A stretch of DNA of 64,000 nt from Chalara sp. BL73 (Eukaryota; Ascomycota; Leotiomycetes; Helotiales): positions 248,001 through 312,000 of the forward strand of contig CAKJVC010000021.1 in assembly GCA_918026815.1 (NCBI GenBank). Direction: 5' to 3'. This document shows positions 12,558 through 24,420 of the stretch, one piece after another (the stretch's first letter is position 1; the number at the start of each line of letters is the position of its first letter). Below the pieces are notes generated by a model. It had not been told where the DNA came from. It was given only the letters and a program-made list of their open reading frames with translations, and searched no databases. The position numbers and the translations under genes are program-made.

Positions 12558-14215
12558 TACACTTTCTTAAATTATCTCGATTTATGAAATGATAAGTTTG
12601 AGGTGATACGAAAACCCTCCAGAAGTAGGTATAATGATGCCACTAAAGCCACACTAAACTCTGTTGTTCCTGTAAACTTTCCGGCCTCGTAGTTATTGGT
12701 CACAATTAGTATCGTATAACAACGCCATAATTAACTGCCCAGTTGTGCTGCACCATGTGCAAGCTGTCTCTAAACATTGGTCAATAAAAATAGTGAATGC
12801 AGTCATCCACACTGGTTTGGGGAACACTTGCCTCGGAATACCGGAAGTGTCAGCCAATGTATTATTGGCACGTGATAGAAGGATGAGCATTTTGAGACTC
12901 CTGGTACCCTATTGTATATACGTATGCTACAACATTGGATGACTTACAGATATTATAACTTCTCAACCGTTTTCAGTTTAGTGTTCCAGTTTCTTACAAC
13001 TTACTCCTTGGCATCCTGAGTGTTTACACTAGTCCCGAAAGGTAACCCGAAAAGCAGAACATGTATTTCTAGGTGTTGAAGGATTTAAGGCTTGATAGTA
13101 TTTAAATCGTTGAGGGCTGTAAACTACATCTGGAAATAAATGAAAACCAGGCTTTCGGTTGAGCTCGTAAGCCACTGCTTGATTACTAACTTTAAGAACT
13201 GATTACAACTTTGGGGCTACCGTAGGCAGAGCCGATGCTGAGTGAATTGAAGAACTATGGGGGATATCCACTGGGGCCTATCAAGGTCAAATCGGAGTGT
13301 GGATTATCCAAACATTCTGCGGGGTGTTTATCCGACCGTGTACTTCAAGTTTCTGCGCGGAGAGTGAAAAACCGAGTTTGAATAAAAGATCTAAAACATC
13401 CAAATATACCAGGTTTGTAGCGTCTTTCCCTTTACCTTCTTCTTGTCCGAGACTTAATTTCTATGAGCGGCCGAAAAATTCTGATTAAGTCAAATTCATC
13501 AATTCCAAATTTATGACCCCACCCGTCTCCCCCATTGATTCTCATCCGTTGCGCCATACATTAGTTCCAACATTCCCATATTCCTATTTCTCAATTCGGT
13601 AACACTTAGTAAAGGATATACTCCACAAACCAACAAACCATCAAGCCACATACCCGTAGACTTAGAACGATTGGATAACCAATAGCTGACAATGCTTCGC
13701 TGCAGCATGACTTGTATGTAAAATCTGTTCGACTGCGGCGTATTTTCCTGTCCAATAGTCGGCCAACAGTAAAAGTGGGCCACATGTACCTTTCGATGCG
13801 CTTGAAATTCACCTCCACCATACTACAGGCGCTTCTTGCTGCTGCTCGGCATCGCCGAACGCCCATCATTCGTCCAATCTTTTCTTCTAACTACAAGAAC
13901 AGTCCTTGATTTGCTGTATAATCCACAAACGTTATTGGTCACGTGTTTACTGCTCACCTTACCCTCCTTCCCAGAAGGCCAACAGAAATAATGATTTTTC
14001 TTCCCCAAAGCTTCTCACCTAACACAATGGCGCTAAAAGCATTTGCCACTATCATTTTCGAAACCGTGTGGGCCCCAAAATGGCCTAGTCAAGAAACTAG
14101 CGGCTTCTTGCATGGCCCCCACTATCTAACCAGGTTTACAGATCTCTGTATATGCAGTAGTTAGATGTTTCTATCCACTACATTTCCACTCGCTAACCAA
14201 GGCTCCTAGCCCCCG
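12558..14215. other. Gene-poor region upstream of the PKS
   Basis: Holds the PKS promoter. Reading frames are short (under about 90 codons), overlap on both strands and show no family I recognise. Confidence 0.4.
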
Positions 14216-14223
14216 AATAGCAG

Positions 14224-14350
14224 CCATGTCTAATATTTGGTGTGGCTATCACTGGTGCGTCATCTAATATCGGCAACCAAACTCTTGGTCGATACTTCAC
14301 GAACTCTGCAGAGGAGATTTGTATGCTCTATCGCCAGAAAGAATATCTGC
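14224..14350 (+). pseudogene. Relic of an NmrA/SDR-like NAD(P)-binding protein, N-terminal fragment
   Basis: One frame reads GVAITGASSNIGNQTL, a Rossmann dinucleotide-binding turn of the kind that begins NmrA-like and isoflavone-reductase-like proteins. The nearby ATG (14226) is one base out of frame with it, and the reading ends in a stop after about 40 codons; no downstream domain is recognisable. I read it as a decayed N-terminus. The motif is short, so chance or a different Rossmann family is possible. Confidence 0.4.
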
Positions 14351-14649
14351 GGCAATTGGGTTAGAAATGCCTCCTGCAGCTATCAGCGACTTAAAGTAAT
14401 GATAGCAGCCGGAATGGCAACATTGGCCAGGGAAACTGCCGGATCTTTCTCTACAATCTTCTCGGGGACAGTTTGATGAGACATTTTAAAGCAGCTATGT
14501 GACTGTAGGTAATGGTTGTCAACCTTGTCAATAAGATTCGTAGTCAATAAGATTCGTAGTAAGGTTGACAGCCGTTTGTGGCAATCTTTGGAACCAGGAA
14601 AAGTATGGAGAAAGGCTGTTGCGGGAAATGCCATCACTGCACCATGCAA

Positions 14650-15566
14650 CCAAAAGTGGATCCACTGATGGCCAACATGCTACAATGATACATATATACC
14701 CTTAGTTCTCCGTGACAAAGGCTATATGCCCAACTCATTTAGCATATTTGGAAGAGTATCAAACTGCAATTTCCAGTCTAAATATAGCTGTAGGAGGTGT
14801 TAGAAGCCAGGATAGTTAAGAAGACGAATGTGGAACCAGATGTGTCATGTGATTACTAATATGACAGACCGTACGAAATAGGTTTGGTCTCATTCTAGAA
14901 TCATGTATATAATCCTCACTTGGTGCTCAATCAAGGTTTCTCACTTCAAAAACGAAGGCTAGGAAGAAGTAGCAGACAGGCCTGAACATATCAAAATAAT
15001 TTGATAAGTAGAAAGAAAGATGGAAGGCGTTAAAGTCAATGTACGTGAAATATGTCAAGGCTGCTTGTCAGTTTGTGTTGACAATTGTCATCTCTATATG
15101 AAGTTGTAAAAGTGATAATGATGCAGCTGATTCCTGGCAAGTGGGTAGGGATAAGTAAGCTAAGTTAGGCTATGGTCATGTGGTCCTTCCTGTGATCCCT
15201 CAACAGTAATAGACTGCAAAGGAGGTAGGTAGGAGTTTCTAGGAGGAGTAGACATTTATTTAAGCCCTGATAAACGTTTAAAATGCTACAGTGACAAGAA
15301 GAGTTAGAAGAATTCTAGTTAGTCATTTATTTCTCATCACATTGTACAGACGCTGCCTTAGAGAAGCACTTTCCCTGTTATCATCGTGTTTTCCAGAGGA
15401 CAAAGAGGTTTGCACAATACTCACGTTTACTGAGTAAATCAAGACAGCTAACTACCAAAGCGATATCTCGAAAAGATGTATTTATGCCTAGGAAATTAAG
15501 TACTCTAGGTTTAAAGCACAGCCTGCTTAGCGTCCGACGCCTCCAGGGTGCTCATTTAGATCGTAC
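14650..15566. other. Intergenic, AT-rich
   Basis: Nothing recognised. The right part is the 3' flank of the HET gene. Confidence 0.4.
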
Positions 15567-17474
15567 CTATTTCAGGAAGACTTCCACTGCTGCTTCGTAT
15601 ATGAGACGCTGTTTCCCCTCTGGCAATCCACGCTCAGCGACAAGAATGGCATCTTCGTCACATATGAGGGCCAACGGACCACCATCCATAAGCTCTAACA
15701 CATAACAAGAACCTACCACCTTGCGTACGTCGCTTTCGGGTTTCCGCAAAATCATAGGTAGGACACAACCTAGAATTAACCAGATCTCATTCCCGGGCGC
15801 CGCACATCCATCGTAAGTGGACACCGGCAGTCCGTCTGACGTGAAGGCAAGATCCTTGTATATGGTAGCGGATATGATATGACCAATAACCTGCTTTAAT
15901 ATAACCGGTATATCGGGGCCGCTCTCACCACGAATGAAGTCCGGGCCAGCATTTGAGAACGGCGATAAGCCCGCGGCTATGTTCTTCAGGGACTGCAGCA
16001 GGTTGGCTTCCTTTGCATAATATTCTGGCAATAGATTCGGATTCTCTGAGCTTATTATATGACGGACTACGTCTTGAATTGTATCACCGGTCGTCCTATT
16101 CACCGCCTCTAGCACTGTAAGAGCCTCGTTGCAAAATATACTTAGACTACATAGAATATCACCTAAAGTCTTCGGAAAAACTTTAAGTTCAAAAACTAAA
16201 GCTATCTGGGATATTGGGAAGCCAAGGACACGTATGGCGCCTTCCGCACTGAGGGACAGCTTCGCCGGTTGACCCACATGAGCATCTGCCCTTATCGTGC
16301 TGGGCGCGGAAATAAGAGGTTTTGTCATGTCACTCCAGTCCGGAACCCAAGAAGGGAGCTCTGGGAACCTTCGCCCACGCCTAGTCACAAATTCCAAGAA
16401 GTCTAGATTACCAGAGTTGGCGCTGTTAGCTATTGCGAGGTCGGTGTAAAGTTCAGTCACACTCTTCGAATAATTAACAGTCAACCCAGCGCTCGTTAAA
16501 AGATTCCGATCATGCGCTAGTGGGAGAAGGGCAAACACGCGATCGCGAGGATCCGTTGTTTTCAAGCGGGACATGCTACTCAGTAAGTGAATCAGGCGAA
16601 GACCACCATCCTTACCGGTACTACCTCGACGGAGCTCTTCATCTCGCCACAGTATACGCTTGCGTGGGGAGACAATCTTAGTCAGTGCGTGGATGTCGAA
16701 TCTTGAGAGGAGATCATGCCATTGCATCCTAAGACCACTACTTTCCTCCTGGCGACCACGCTTGCCAACAAGGTCTAAGAATTCACCGACTTTATCACCA
16801 TCTAGCTCGTCATCTCGACAATGGAATACGCTGTGTCGAGAAAGAATAAGTTCTTGCTGGACCCATACCCTATTCCAGTAGGAGTTTGTGAAGAAGGGTT
16901 CCAAAGGGAGCCAGAACTCCGTGTCATCGCCGAGACAGTGTTCAGAGCTGCCGCCTGGCAAATGTAACATCTTGTAGAAAGCGGGCTGAGTGATGTCTAT
17001 CTTTATATCCATCCACACACGAACGGTATTCGCGCCACGGTAGATCTGCTCCATCAACATAACCTGATGGTTCCTCTCGTTGAGATCGGACTGATTTATG
17101 CACACGGCATCAATCCAAATCACTCGCTCTATTCTCTCGAGCCTCAAGTGCTGAAGACATCGTCTCAGATGACGCGTAATGTAAATCTTCGCCCCATCGA
17201 CTGTGATTGAGGCAGAAAGGCGAGGAGGCCCCCAGACGTACGAAAGGGCGTCGTACTGTGGCGGCTGCGATAGTGAATGGGTTATTAAAGATGCGGCTAC
17301 CGCCGAGCCGCGAGGGCCGGAATGGAGATGTAGCAGCCGAAATTCGTCTTTTGTGGTATCTAGGGTATTATAGACGCAAGCATTGTGCGCTAGTCGAGCG
17401 GGTGAGTCGATTACAAAGTCGTAACAGCGGCTGTAAAGGTGCGATACTGTTGAGCCGAACGCGCTGCGAGACAT
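15567..17474 (-). CDS. Heterokaryon incompatibility (HET) domain protein
   Basis: A single uninterrupted 635-codon gene. The N-terminal third carries the three blocks of the fungal HET domain: FRLLHLHSG, then YDALSYVWG, then WIDAVCINQSDLNERNHQV with MLMEQIYRGA. HET proteins trigger cell death or growth arrest when incompatible nuclei meet, usually acting with a partner NLR or another locus. The rest (about 400 residues) has an alpha-helical look, including DPRDRVFALL typical of the segment after HET, and no further domain I can name. No NACHT or WD repeats are present, so this is a HET-only type. The frame is intact although both flanks are decayed DNA. Start at 17474 is the first ATG of the frame. 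Confidence 0.9.
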   Translation of the reverse strand: MSRSAFGSTVSHLYSRCYDFVIDSPARLAHNACVYNTLDTTKDEFRLLHLHSGPRGSAVAASLITHSLSQPPQYDALSYVWGPPRLSASITVDGAKIYITRHLRRCLQHLRLERIERVIWIDAVCINQSDLNERNHQVMLMEQIYRGANTVRVWMDIKIDITQPAFYKMLHLPGGSSEHCLGDDTEFWLPLEPFFTNSYWNRVWVQQELILSRHSVFHCRDDELDGDKVGEFLDLVGKRGRQEESSGLRMQWHDLLSRFDIHALTKIVSPRKRILWRDEELRRGSTGKDGGLRLIHLLSSMSRLKTTDPRDRVFALLPLAHDRNLLTSAGLTVNYSKSVTELYTDLAIANSANSGNLDFLEFVTRRGRRFPELPSWVPDWSDMTKPLISAPSTIRADAHVGQPAKLSLSAEGAIRVLGFPISQIALVFELKVFPKTLGDILCSLSIFCNEALTVLEAVNRTTGDTIQDVVRHIISSENPNLLPEYYAKEANLLQSLKNIAAGLSPFSNAGPDFIRGESGPDIPVILKQVIGHIISATIYKDLAFTSDGLPVSTYDGCAAPGNEIWLILGCVLPMILRKPESDVRKVVGSCYVLELMDGGPLALICDEDAILVAERGLPEGKQRLIYEAAVEVFLK

Positions 17475-18850
17475 TGCTACAATTCGATAGGTTTGGCTAT
17501 ATCAATTAGGTATGCTTCTTTACCCTTAGTAAGTCGAATAAGCTATATGAAACTTGGCAAATCTAAATAATAAGTGGTGCTAACAAAGTGCCTGGACACG
17601 ATGCATAATTGTTAGCACCTAGTCCTAAAGGCGGCGGCTGATAATCTCAGGCTACAGTATATTGACAAAGAAGCAACTAACCAGAACTATTCTAGTGCTG
17701 CCGACTCAAGTGTCTTGGCGGTGTGCCTCAATTAACCTCTATTAGTTAACAAAGGGAAGCCGAAATCGAGCCCTACTATATATAGTACGAAAAACTTTGA
17801 TACTTTAGAACACCTTCACTCTTTGGTTTAGTATTCTCGTAATAGAATCTCCCTATTAGTCGCCCTGCCAGGCCAGGAATTGAATTCGTGACGTCAGGTA
17901 GAATTCCATTTCTGATCCGATTGCCATTCCTACCCATCATATAATACTTATTCCGTGGAGGACTCTACAATCCACAGAATTACTCCAAAATTTCACTCAT
18001 CGTTGTATTGCTTTGAAGTAAGACCAAAACTGACTTAGATGGTTTGCACATGGAGCAGATCCATGGTAATTTATAGATATCCACTCCTCGTGGAACGCAC
18101 AACGAGATAGAGATCCGCTAGCTCGCCTTCTGCAAGCGCCTGTGAAAATTGGTTGGATGTAACTGGATTGACGTTGCACCATGAAGTGATAGCCGCGACA
18201 GTGCCCAAAATCCAGCGTTAATTGTGGGCAGCTATGGTGCTGGACCTCCGTGGAACCCTGCTAATGCTTAACTTAATACGGCTTGCTTCTTTGTTCAGGA
18301 CTCTGGTAAGAATCTCGCTTCCTTTTCTCACTTAATCGATGCATGCTGATTCAAGTGCTGATTCGAGCGCTGATAGGTATCAAAACTCTTCGATGGAGAT
18401 CGGCAACAGTTTCACCAGCTGCTCCAAAAACGGATCTCTCCCGTTGACTAGTTCCCCCTAGTCAACTCAGATTTGACCGCTCCATACAACATGACAGAAG
18501 TCAGTTAGAGCGTATGATTCCTTTTGCGACGTGTTTTGAACCCAAACAATTTCTCCATTCTCTACTTGCGTGTTTCAAATATAAAGAATATTTTGTATGA
18601 GATTTCGAGACTCCTTTGTACAAATCAATGTCGGGGGGTTGATAGTCTTAGTCAGATGAAAATTTAGATTGATGTTTATGATGATTTCTTCACTAAGACA
18701 ATAGCCTGTATCAGATATCTGGGAGGGCGGTTTCGATATGTTTAAAGAAAGTCGAAATACCCAAGAACTGGATCTTCGAATCGGCCAAAATATCCACTAA
18801 CAACTCTCAGCTCTTCTTTTTGTACTAAATCAAGATCACGATATTCAACA
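17475..18850. other. Intergenic, nothing recognised
   Basis: Promoter side of the HET gene on the left and of the gene at 18851 on the right. AT-rich with short frames only. Confidence 0.4.
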
Positions 18851-19378
18851 ATGTTGGCATATACACCACTTCCGAAGCTTCGCAAATGCTGGTTCTGTTC
18901 TCAAAACACCTGTTCATTCAGTATATCGTGCCATGCTTGCAGAGGAGCAACAGTACCAACTCTCGACGACGACAGAAACGTCCTCTCATGGACGATTTTC
19001 TCGTTCGGCGAACACGCCGAAGCCCCGGAAAGAACCTGCCTTTCGGGTTTCTTTCATGCAATGGAGGTGTTCTATCTCGAGCAGAATCTTAATGTAGCTC
19101 TTTGTCTCGGCGATAATCAAGAAAGATATATGATGGCCCGTTATCCAGATGGGAAAGCTGTTTTTTCCGTCCGAAGGAACCAAAGCGCGAAAAGAGTAGG
19201 ATGGAATGCAGCTGATGTAGATGACATTGTTGCCCTCCTAAATTACGTGGAAGTGAATTCGCAGGAGGAAAAGATAACAGGAGTACCTGGTGGGTTGAAT
19301 CAGTTGGAACCTTTTTTTGATATATGGTCTGACTGTATACAGGAAGTTCAAGATAGGTTTCGGGGTAAATCTTCGTAA
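18851..19378 (+). CDS. Hypothetical protein, 175 residues
   Basis: I do not recognise this family. The single open frame has a cysteine-rich start (CWFCSQNTC, CHAC) followed by a mixed acidic segment with regular codon structure (for example ARYPDGKAVFSVRRNQ and VDDIVALLNYVEV), more protein-like than the surrounding frames. The paired cysteines near residues 13-33 might bind metal, but spacing does not match a finger I know. No signal peptide or membrane segment is evident. It may be a small orphan gene or the end of a larger spliced gene. Confidence 0.45.
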   Translation: MLAYTPLPKLRKCWFCSQNTCSFSISCHACRGATVPTLDDDRNVLSWTIFSFGEHAEAPERTCLSGFFHAMEVFYLEQNLNVALCLGDNQERYMMARYPDGKAVFSVRRNQSAKRVGWNAADVDDIVALLNYVEVNSQEEKITGVPGGLNQLEPFFDIWSDCIQEVQDRFRGKSS

Positions 19379-19981
19379 GGCCAGTCTCTCAAGGAGCGAG
19401 TTATCCCTGGAGATGTCTTCTCCGGCAATAGATAGATATTCATCCGTCTTGTACATCAACCTAAAGCCGTTACGCTACAGTCGCCGTCTTGATTTATTCC
19501 GGTATCTGCTAGGCAATAGGGGGCGGGAACTGAAACACAGCATGGAGTGCAAGTGATATTTTACAAAGATGAGGGATTTTGCCGTGCCGATAAACAAGAA
19601 TGGGTACTGGGACATAAGCTGCATCTGGCTGCACTTGTTCTTATTTCCACTGCCCCTGCTAGACAACTACAACAAAAGCTCACTATATCACAACTCCCTC
19701 AGTAAAATTCTCTCAAGGCGGCTTATTCTTTTTGATCCCCTTCCAACGCTCAAATCTATCCTCAACCTCATCTCCTCGTGTACGCAATCTTACCCGTATG
19801 ATATTTCATTCACTTCCAACTTAATAACCTTTACAGGCAATAAATATGCCTCCTCAGCTCAACCACATCTTTACCGCGCAACGATTGACACAAGATGGAA
19901 GTCTGATCTGTTATACACAATTCATGTTGGATTTGAGCAAACTATCCTATCACAACAAAGTCTGGACAGCTACTCTGACCC
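19379..19981. other. Intergenic
   Basis: Between the hypothetical gene and the 3' end of the phosphotransferase. An open frame on the + strand from 19569 runs antisense into that gene and has no coding signature. Confidence 0.4.
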
Positions 19982-21539
19982 TCACTTGTGCTTTGGCCAA
20001 TACCGTTCCACCTCTGTCCTTAACTTGTGCTTCGGTGGATTTCCAATATCGTTCCACGTGAATTTCCCATAAAAAGGTTGACATTTACAAAAGGCGGGAC
20101 GCATCCAGCATGTCTGAGAATCTTCGTGATCCACAGACCAAACAGATCTACCCCACGCTCTAGTTGCTGGCGATATTTTGCTTATAACTTCTCTCTGAAA
20201 TGTATCGTCGTCTATTCCTTCGTATATTTCTGAGCCAATATCTTTCCAGAGTGGGTCAAAAAGCTCGCGGGATGCATCGTCATAAACTATATTAGACAGC
20301 CAACGCTCCGCCCACCAAGGAAAATATCCAGACCATTCCCAGTCAATGATAGCCTCGATCTTATTATCTTTGACTATAATATTCGAAAGGTTCAGATCTC
20401 CATGAGTCCTATAAATGACAATTTCGGAGTTAGCCTTGCCGATTTCAGTAACTATCAATTACTAAGACAGAGTTTCGAGAGCTATTTACTCCAACATATT
20501 TGCTTCTTATCACACATCTTGAAAACAAATAACTCAAATAGCTTCTGCAATAGCAGAATCCCATCCAAGGACGTCAGACTTACAAGACGTACGGATCTGG
20601 TTTTGGGAAATTGCGTTTGAGTTCTTGATATTTCTCTTCGATTATCAGCGGATCTTCGGTCTCGTGAATTTCAGAGAGGCCAAAGCAAAGCTCTTCTTTA
20701 AGATTTCCAAACCACTCCTCTGTTGTGCGCCCTATTTGTTTACATGCAGGAGCTCTGCGCCGTGAACACGAGAATATAATATCATCAAGAATGCCTATCC
20801 GCGTCAAACTCAGAATTAGTTTGCTGAATTCAGTAAAAATCTAGGGTGGAGACAAGGTTTCGAGAGTTCTTTTCCCTAAGATATAATGCTCCATAAATAG
20901 ATGCCTCGAGAGCAAATTACTCGGAACAAGTTTTGCAATGAAAGATTTGTCTTCGAGGGCAGCAGACTTACCACCATCAACCTTCCGAGGCACCGGTGAT
21001 GTGAACTGTCTCATCTGTTTAATAACATCGCCGACTTGGTTCCTGTAGTTAGACTTTTGTTCCGGAGTAAGAGTATGCCAAATTCGGTCCAACGTTATGC
21101 CTGGAGCTCGAGACATCAGCGTAAGATCTACCTTGTCCATAGGTGCACTAAGCTTCCGCATTTCCTTAACAAGCGGGATTTTCAAGCTCGGCTGATTGCG
21201 TAAAAACTCTTGAGTAATGAAATCATTCCCGAGAGTGGCATCGTTTGGTCGATCACAAATCATCCATCTAGATCCGACCTCCCATATTCCCATATTTGCA
21301 CGGGTATGAACGATCCGAATGCGGGATCCGTATGAAGCAAGAACCTCATCGTAAACCGTCCAGCCACATGACCAACACAACTCCTGTTCTTTTGGATCGG
21401 GATCGCTATTGAGAATTGTGCCAGCATGTTTAAGTCCTTTGCGCTCCTCGGGTGTGCTACCATCGGGTGAAAATATAAGATCTTTGTAAATTTGTTCTGG
21501 CTGAGAGTAATCCTCGCGATCAACAGCAGTTGGAGGCAT
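19982..21539 (-). CDS. Aminoglycoside-phosphotransferase (APH)-family protein
   Basis: Kinase-fold phosphotransferase of the large fungal APH family; natural substrates are mostly unknown. Three exons splice to 445 residues: 21539-20854, 20808-20584 and 20408-19982. The third exon, reached from a strong gtaagt donor across a 175-nt intron, restores the catalytic loop THGDLNLSNIIV and the metal-binding IIDWEWSGYFPWW, the Brenner motifs of this family. The N-lobe includes MSRAPGITLDRIW, the segment that precedes the hinge. The first intron uses a weak donor (gtctcc) but is in phase. The C-terminus repeats a short KHKLR/PKHK element, possibly a small local duplication. A truncated relative lies at about 34.4 kb, but the two are not close copies. 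Confidence 0.8.
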
Positions 21540-22500
21540 GTTGTTGAGTCATCCTTGTATCGGCTTAAAGAGAACTGTCCGCTGCATTTCCAGGCTCCTC
21601 TTTTGTAATCAGTAATGGCCTTTGATAACCCGTCCGAAATGCGCTAAAAGAAAGTGATTTCAGATGAATGAAGAATTTTCAATCATCTGTTTCAAGGAAT
21701 TTCTTTCAAGCAAATATCTCTTTATTATGTGGAGCAAGAAATATTTACGCAAACAGCAGTTATTAACCATACTTAATATTGAGAAATTGTGATACATGGA
21801 CGGTTCGGCTTTCTAGGCTTAACTTTATTGTACTTCTAGCGCTACCAGTACTATGGAAAGTTAAAACGATCCTCACTCCACACTCTGCTGCCATCTTGAG
21901 AAGCCCATGAATATTTGGGAGAATCATGGGTGCATCGAAGGACTGCAAAAACCTAGTCACAGAATTCTTTCCAATGATCATCGATTATGGCCCGTGTGAA
22001 TCAGTCGTCAACTTGGAAAATGGCGAGAAGACGAACTTTTGCTTCAAGGTGGGAAGGCGCACGCCTGAAATTATAGGGCGTAAACATTGGTGGACATGTC
22101 ACGTCGCTGTGCTGCCCAATACCTTTGTGACTTCAATCCGAGATAGCGGAATAAATAGAATGAATCCGGTATGGCTGATAGCTGGAGCAGGAAAGGTATA
22201 GTAAGGTCGAGATTTCCCTCTTGTTATAAATGCTTTGCATTATATACAGCCAAACTTTATCAACTCTGTCAAATTAATCATCCACTATTTCTCACCATGT
22301 AGCAGATGGGCAGTTAAATGAGTATTAGAAATTCAACTGATGCTGTAGCGTTCTAGTAGCGTTTCTAAATCCCTACAGGAAGGATATCCAAAAGGAGCTA
22401 TTACACAATGCTGTTGTCAAATAGAGAATTAGAAGTGCGTGATTAGGCTGCATAAGAAAATTTGCACCCAGATCCCAAGAGTTAAACTAGCAGCAGTACA
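21540..22500. other. Gene-poor, AT-rich region
   Basis: No recognisable coding sequence. A 91-codon frame at 21926-22201 (+) resembles no family I know. Confidence 0.4.
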
Positions 22501-22539
22501 GCACATCTAGTCGTTTATCTTTCGAAGAACCTCTCTCAA

Positions 22540-23110
22540 CTACTCAGCCGTTTTAGAGGTCACTGTCCCACTACCTGCCCTCTCAGTACCTGCAACCTTT
22601 CTAGCGTTGATTTCCGCTATCTGAACAGGTACGTAGAGCTCCTCTTGAAGAATCTGTAACACCCGAATTACTTCATCACGCTCTTGAATCCGAATTGGGT
22701 CTTTCGAGACCCTCTTTAGGAGAATATTTTTAGGCCACATCGAGCTCGACGTCTCGTAGGACTGCCACTTTGTATTTATGAAGTATCCGCACCTCGTACA
22801 TGTTACTGGCGACGCAGCCAACAAGCCAGCTAATATGGATCTTGGAGGTCATCTTCTCACGCCACTTCTGACCCACTCGATAGATCCCGGTGAGAGGTAG
22901 GGCGTAGAACTCCATAAGACCAGGTTGGGTGGCTCTGAACGAACATCTGTGTTAGACTGCCCATCTCCCCTGTTAAGCCAGCTAGTGAGCACTCCAAAGG
23001 GTCTTGCACCTGAGCCGTAACCTGTTGTGGATGTACCCACGTGACCCAGCTGATTCGAGGGTTTCTAGCCAGACGCTTGTTGGGAGTTTTGAGTCGATAA
23101 TAAGTACCCC
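22540..23110 (-). mobile_element. Ty1/copia retrotransposon relic (end of integrase region of pol)
   Basis: On the minus strand broken frames give, in order, DSKLPTSVWLETLESAG, then YIHNRL, then a segment with KIHISWLVGC..SNMYEVR and VAVLRDVELDV. This is the order at the end of the copia integrase region: the 'lp..lWpE....A.Y..NR.P' stretch, then 'GYLVGY...N.YRvw......V...RDV.FDE'. Stops and frame shifts separate the pieces, and no reverse transcriptase, RNase H or LTRs are visible. The element is long dead. Confidence is for the family, not the limits. Confidence 0.6.
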
Positions 23111-23534
23111 ACCCTTGGTGTTGACAGCCTTGCCCGCCCTTTTAATGTGATAAATAGGCTCCTTGGTATATGGGGGGTGACGGCGAGAAGAGTAGTGTTG
23201 AGTTACTAGTGAAATGGTCTCGTACGTAGATGTAAATGAATGCAGTTTATTCTGTTTGTGCTATATAATAGAGCAATTCTTTGCATATACATAATTAATA
23301 GTATTTGGAAGCTACTAGAAGCTAGTAGAATAAATGAATTGCAAGAGAATAGAAGAAAAAGGGGGTGGATATGATATCACATGACTAGCCTTTTAACACA
23401 CCTCGCTAGGAAATACTGAATGAATGAAGTATTTCTGAACAAGAAATGAAAGGAAATGCTATTCAGTGAACTAGAATGAAATAATCTTGTCTTCCTGGCC
23501 CCATTCACTTATTTCCTGGGAGGGATAGTGACCG

Positions 23535-23810
23535 CCGTCATCCAAGATCAGGAAGTCGTCTGTTCCAACGCAGACTTAAGCATCTTCAATCCTTCATCGG
23601 GTGAAACCTGTGGAACCCATGCGGATAACTGGGAGTTCAAGCGTCGGCGCAACTCCTGAACCCAGATGCCACCACTGACTGCAGAGTACGCAAGTGGTCA
23701 ATAAGAGACCAATTCCTTAAGGCCCTGTGTCTTGGCAATGGGCGTCTCAGTGGCATCTGGTACAGATGAGCTTTTCTATTTTTTTCTGTTTAGGGGACTT
23801 GAAAGGAAAG
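23535..23810 (+). pseudogene. Relic of a PDR-type (ABCG) ABC transporter, near the C-terminus
   Basis: The + strand reads EVVCSNADLSIFNPSSGETCG, which matches the extracellular loop before the last helix of fungal pleiotropic-drug-resistance transporters (pattern 'vCs..El..FnPPsGqTCg'). Shifted frames continue with a cysteine-containing loop, D.FLKALCLGNGRLSGIWY and a hydrophobic AFLFFSV stretch, as in the final transmembrane part. Stops and at least one frame shift break it. Neither nucleotide-binding domain was found. Confidence 0.5.
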
Positions 23811-24039
23811 AATCACGGTTTCAAACAGTGTCACATAGTAGATGGTAGTAGATGGACTGGAATCTTTTGCTTTATCAACACCTGGACTAACAGGGTAGGA
23901 AAAATCATTGATTACAGCTCTTTTAATTCCTGCCTCTCATCTGCTCTATCCTCCGCTACATAGAGATTGTTTCGTGGTCCTCCTGTTAAGCTCCACCAAC
24001 GTAGCCGGGAACCCTAGCCGCAATAACCCCGTGGAATGA

Positions 24040-24420
24040 TTCATGATCGGCTTGCAGATAAGGGGAGACTTTGTGCATTGAAACGCAGGAATGCCACGTA
24101 TGTGTGTGGCACACCCAACTGCCCAGCTTTCACTGCCACCGCCAAATCCTCCAGGATCTTAACAGTGATATCCCAATCGATTCAAACACCTGTGATACTG
24201 ACACCCTCTTTGAATTGGGAGCGCCACTTCCCGGAGCTATCTTGCTCGCATTCTTTACGATTGGAGTCAATCACCACGCCGATAATGCCACTCTCCTTAG
24301 CGTAGAGCTGATTGCACACAGTATGGGCCACCGCGGATTGGTTCTTATGGTGCTTACAAGAATTCTTGAAGAAAAAGGTCAGGCTGGGGTTGCTACGTGC
24401 TTTTATCTCGGCTCCCAGTC
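24040..24420 (-). pseudogene. Relic of DAHP synthase (class I 3-deoxy-7-phosphoheptulonate synthase), C-terminal part
   Basis: On the minus strand a broken frame reads KNSCKHHKNQSAVAHTVCNQL, then GIIGVVIDSN, then FKEGVSIT and IDWDITVKILEDLAVAV. These line up in order with the end of fungal Aro3/Aro4-type enzymes: 'CSHgNS.KdHknQ..Va..v..Qi', 'I.GvMiESn..eG', 'lkyGvSITDaCi.We.Tv.vL..La.AV'. The sequence has an in-frame stop just after SITGV. The upstream barrel strands are not recognisable. DAHP synthase makes the first shikimate-pathway intermediate; extra copies sometimes sit in biosynthetic clusters. Confidence 0.6.

Noticed and set aside
12693..12890. 65-codon minus-strand frame upstream of the PKS
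   Set aside because: Faintly protein-like but too short, no recognised motif, and equal-length frame on the opposite strand.
19569..20072. 167-codon + strand frame overlapping the APH gene end
   Set aside because: No codon structure or family; it runs antisense into a supported gene.
21926..22201. 91-codon + strand frame
   Set aside because: Isolated in decayed AT-rich DNA, unrecognised.
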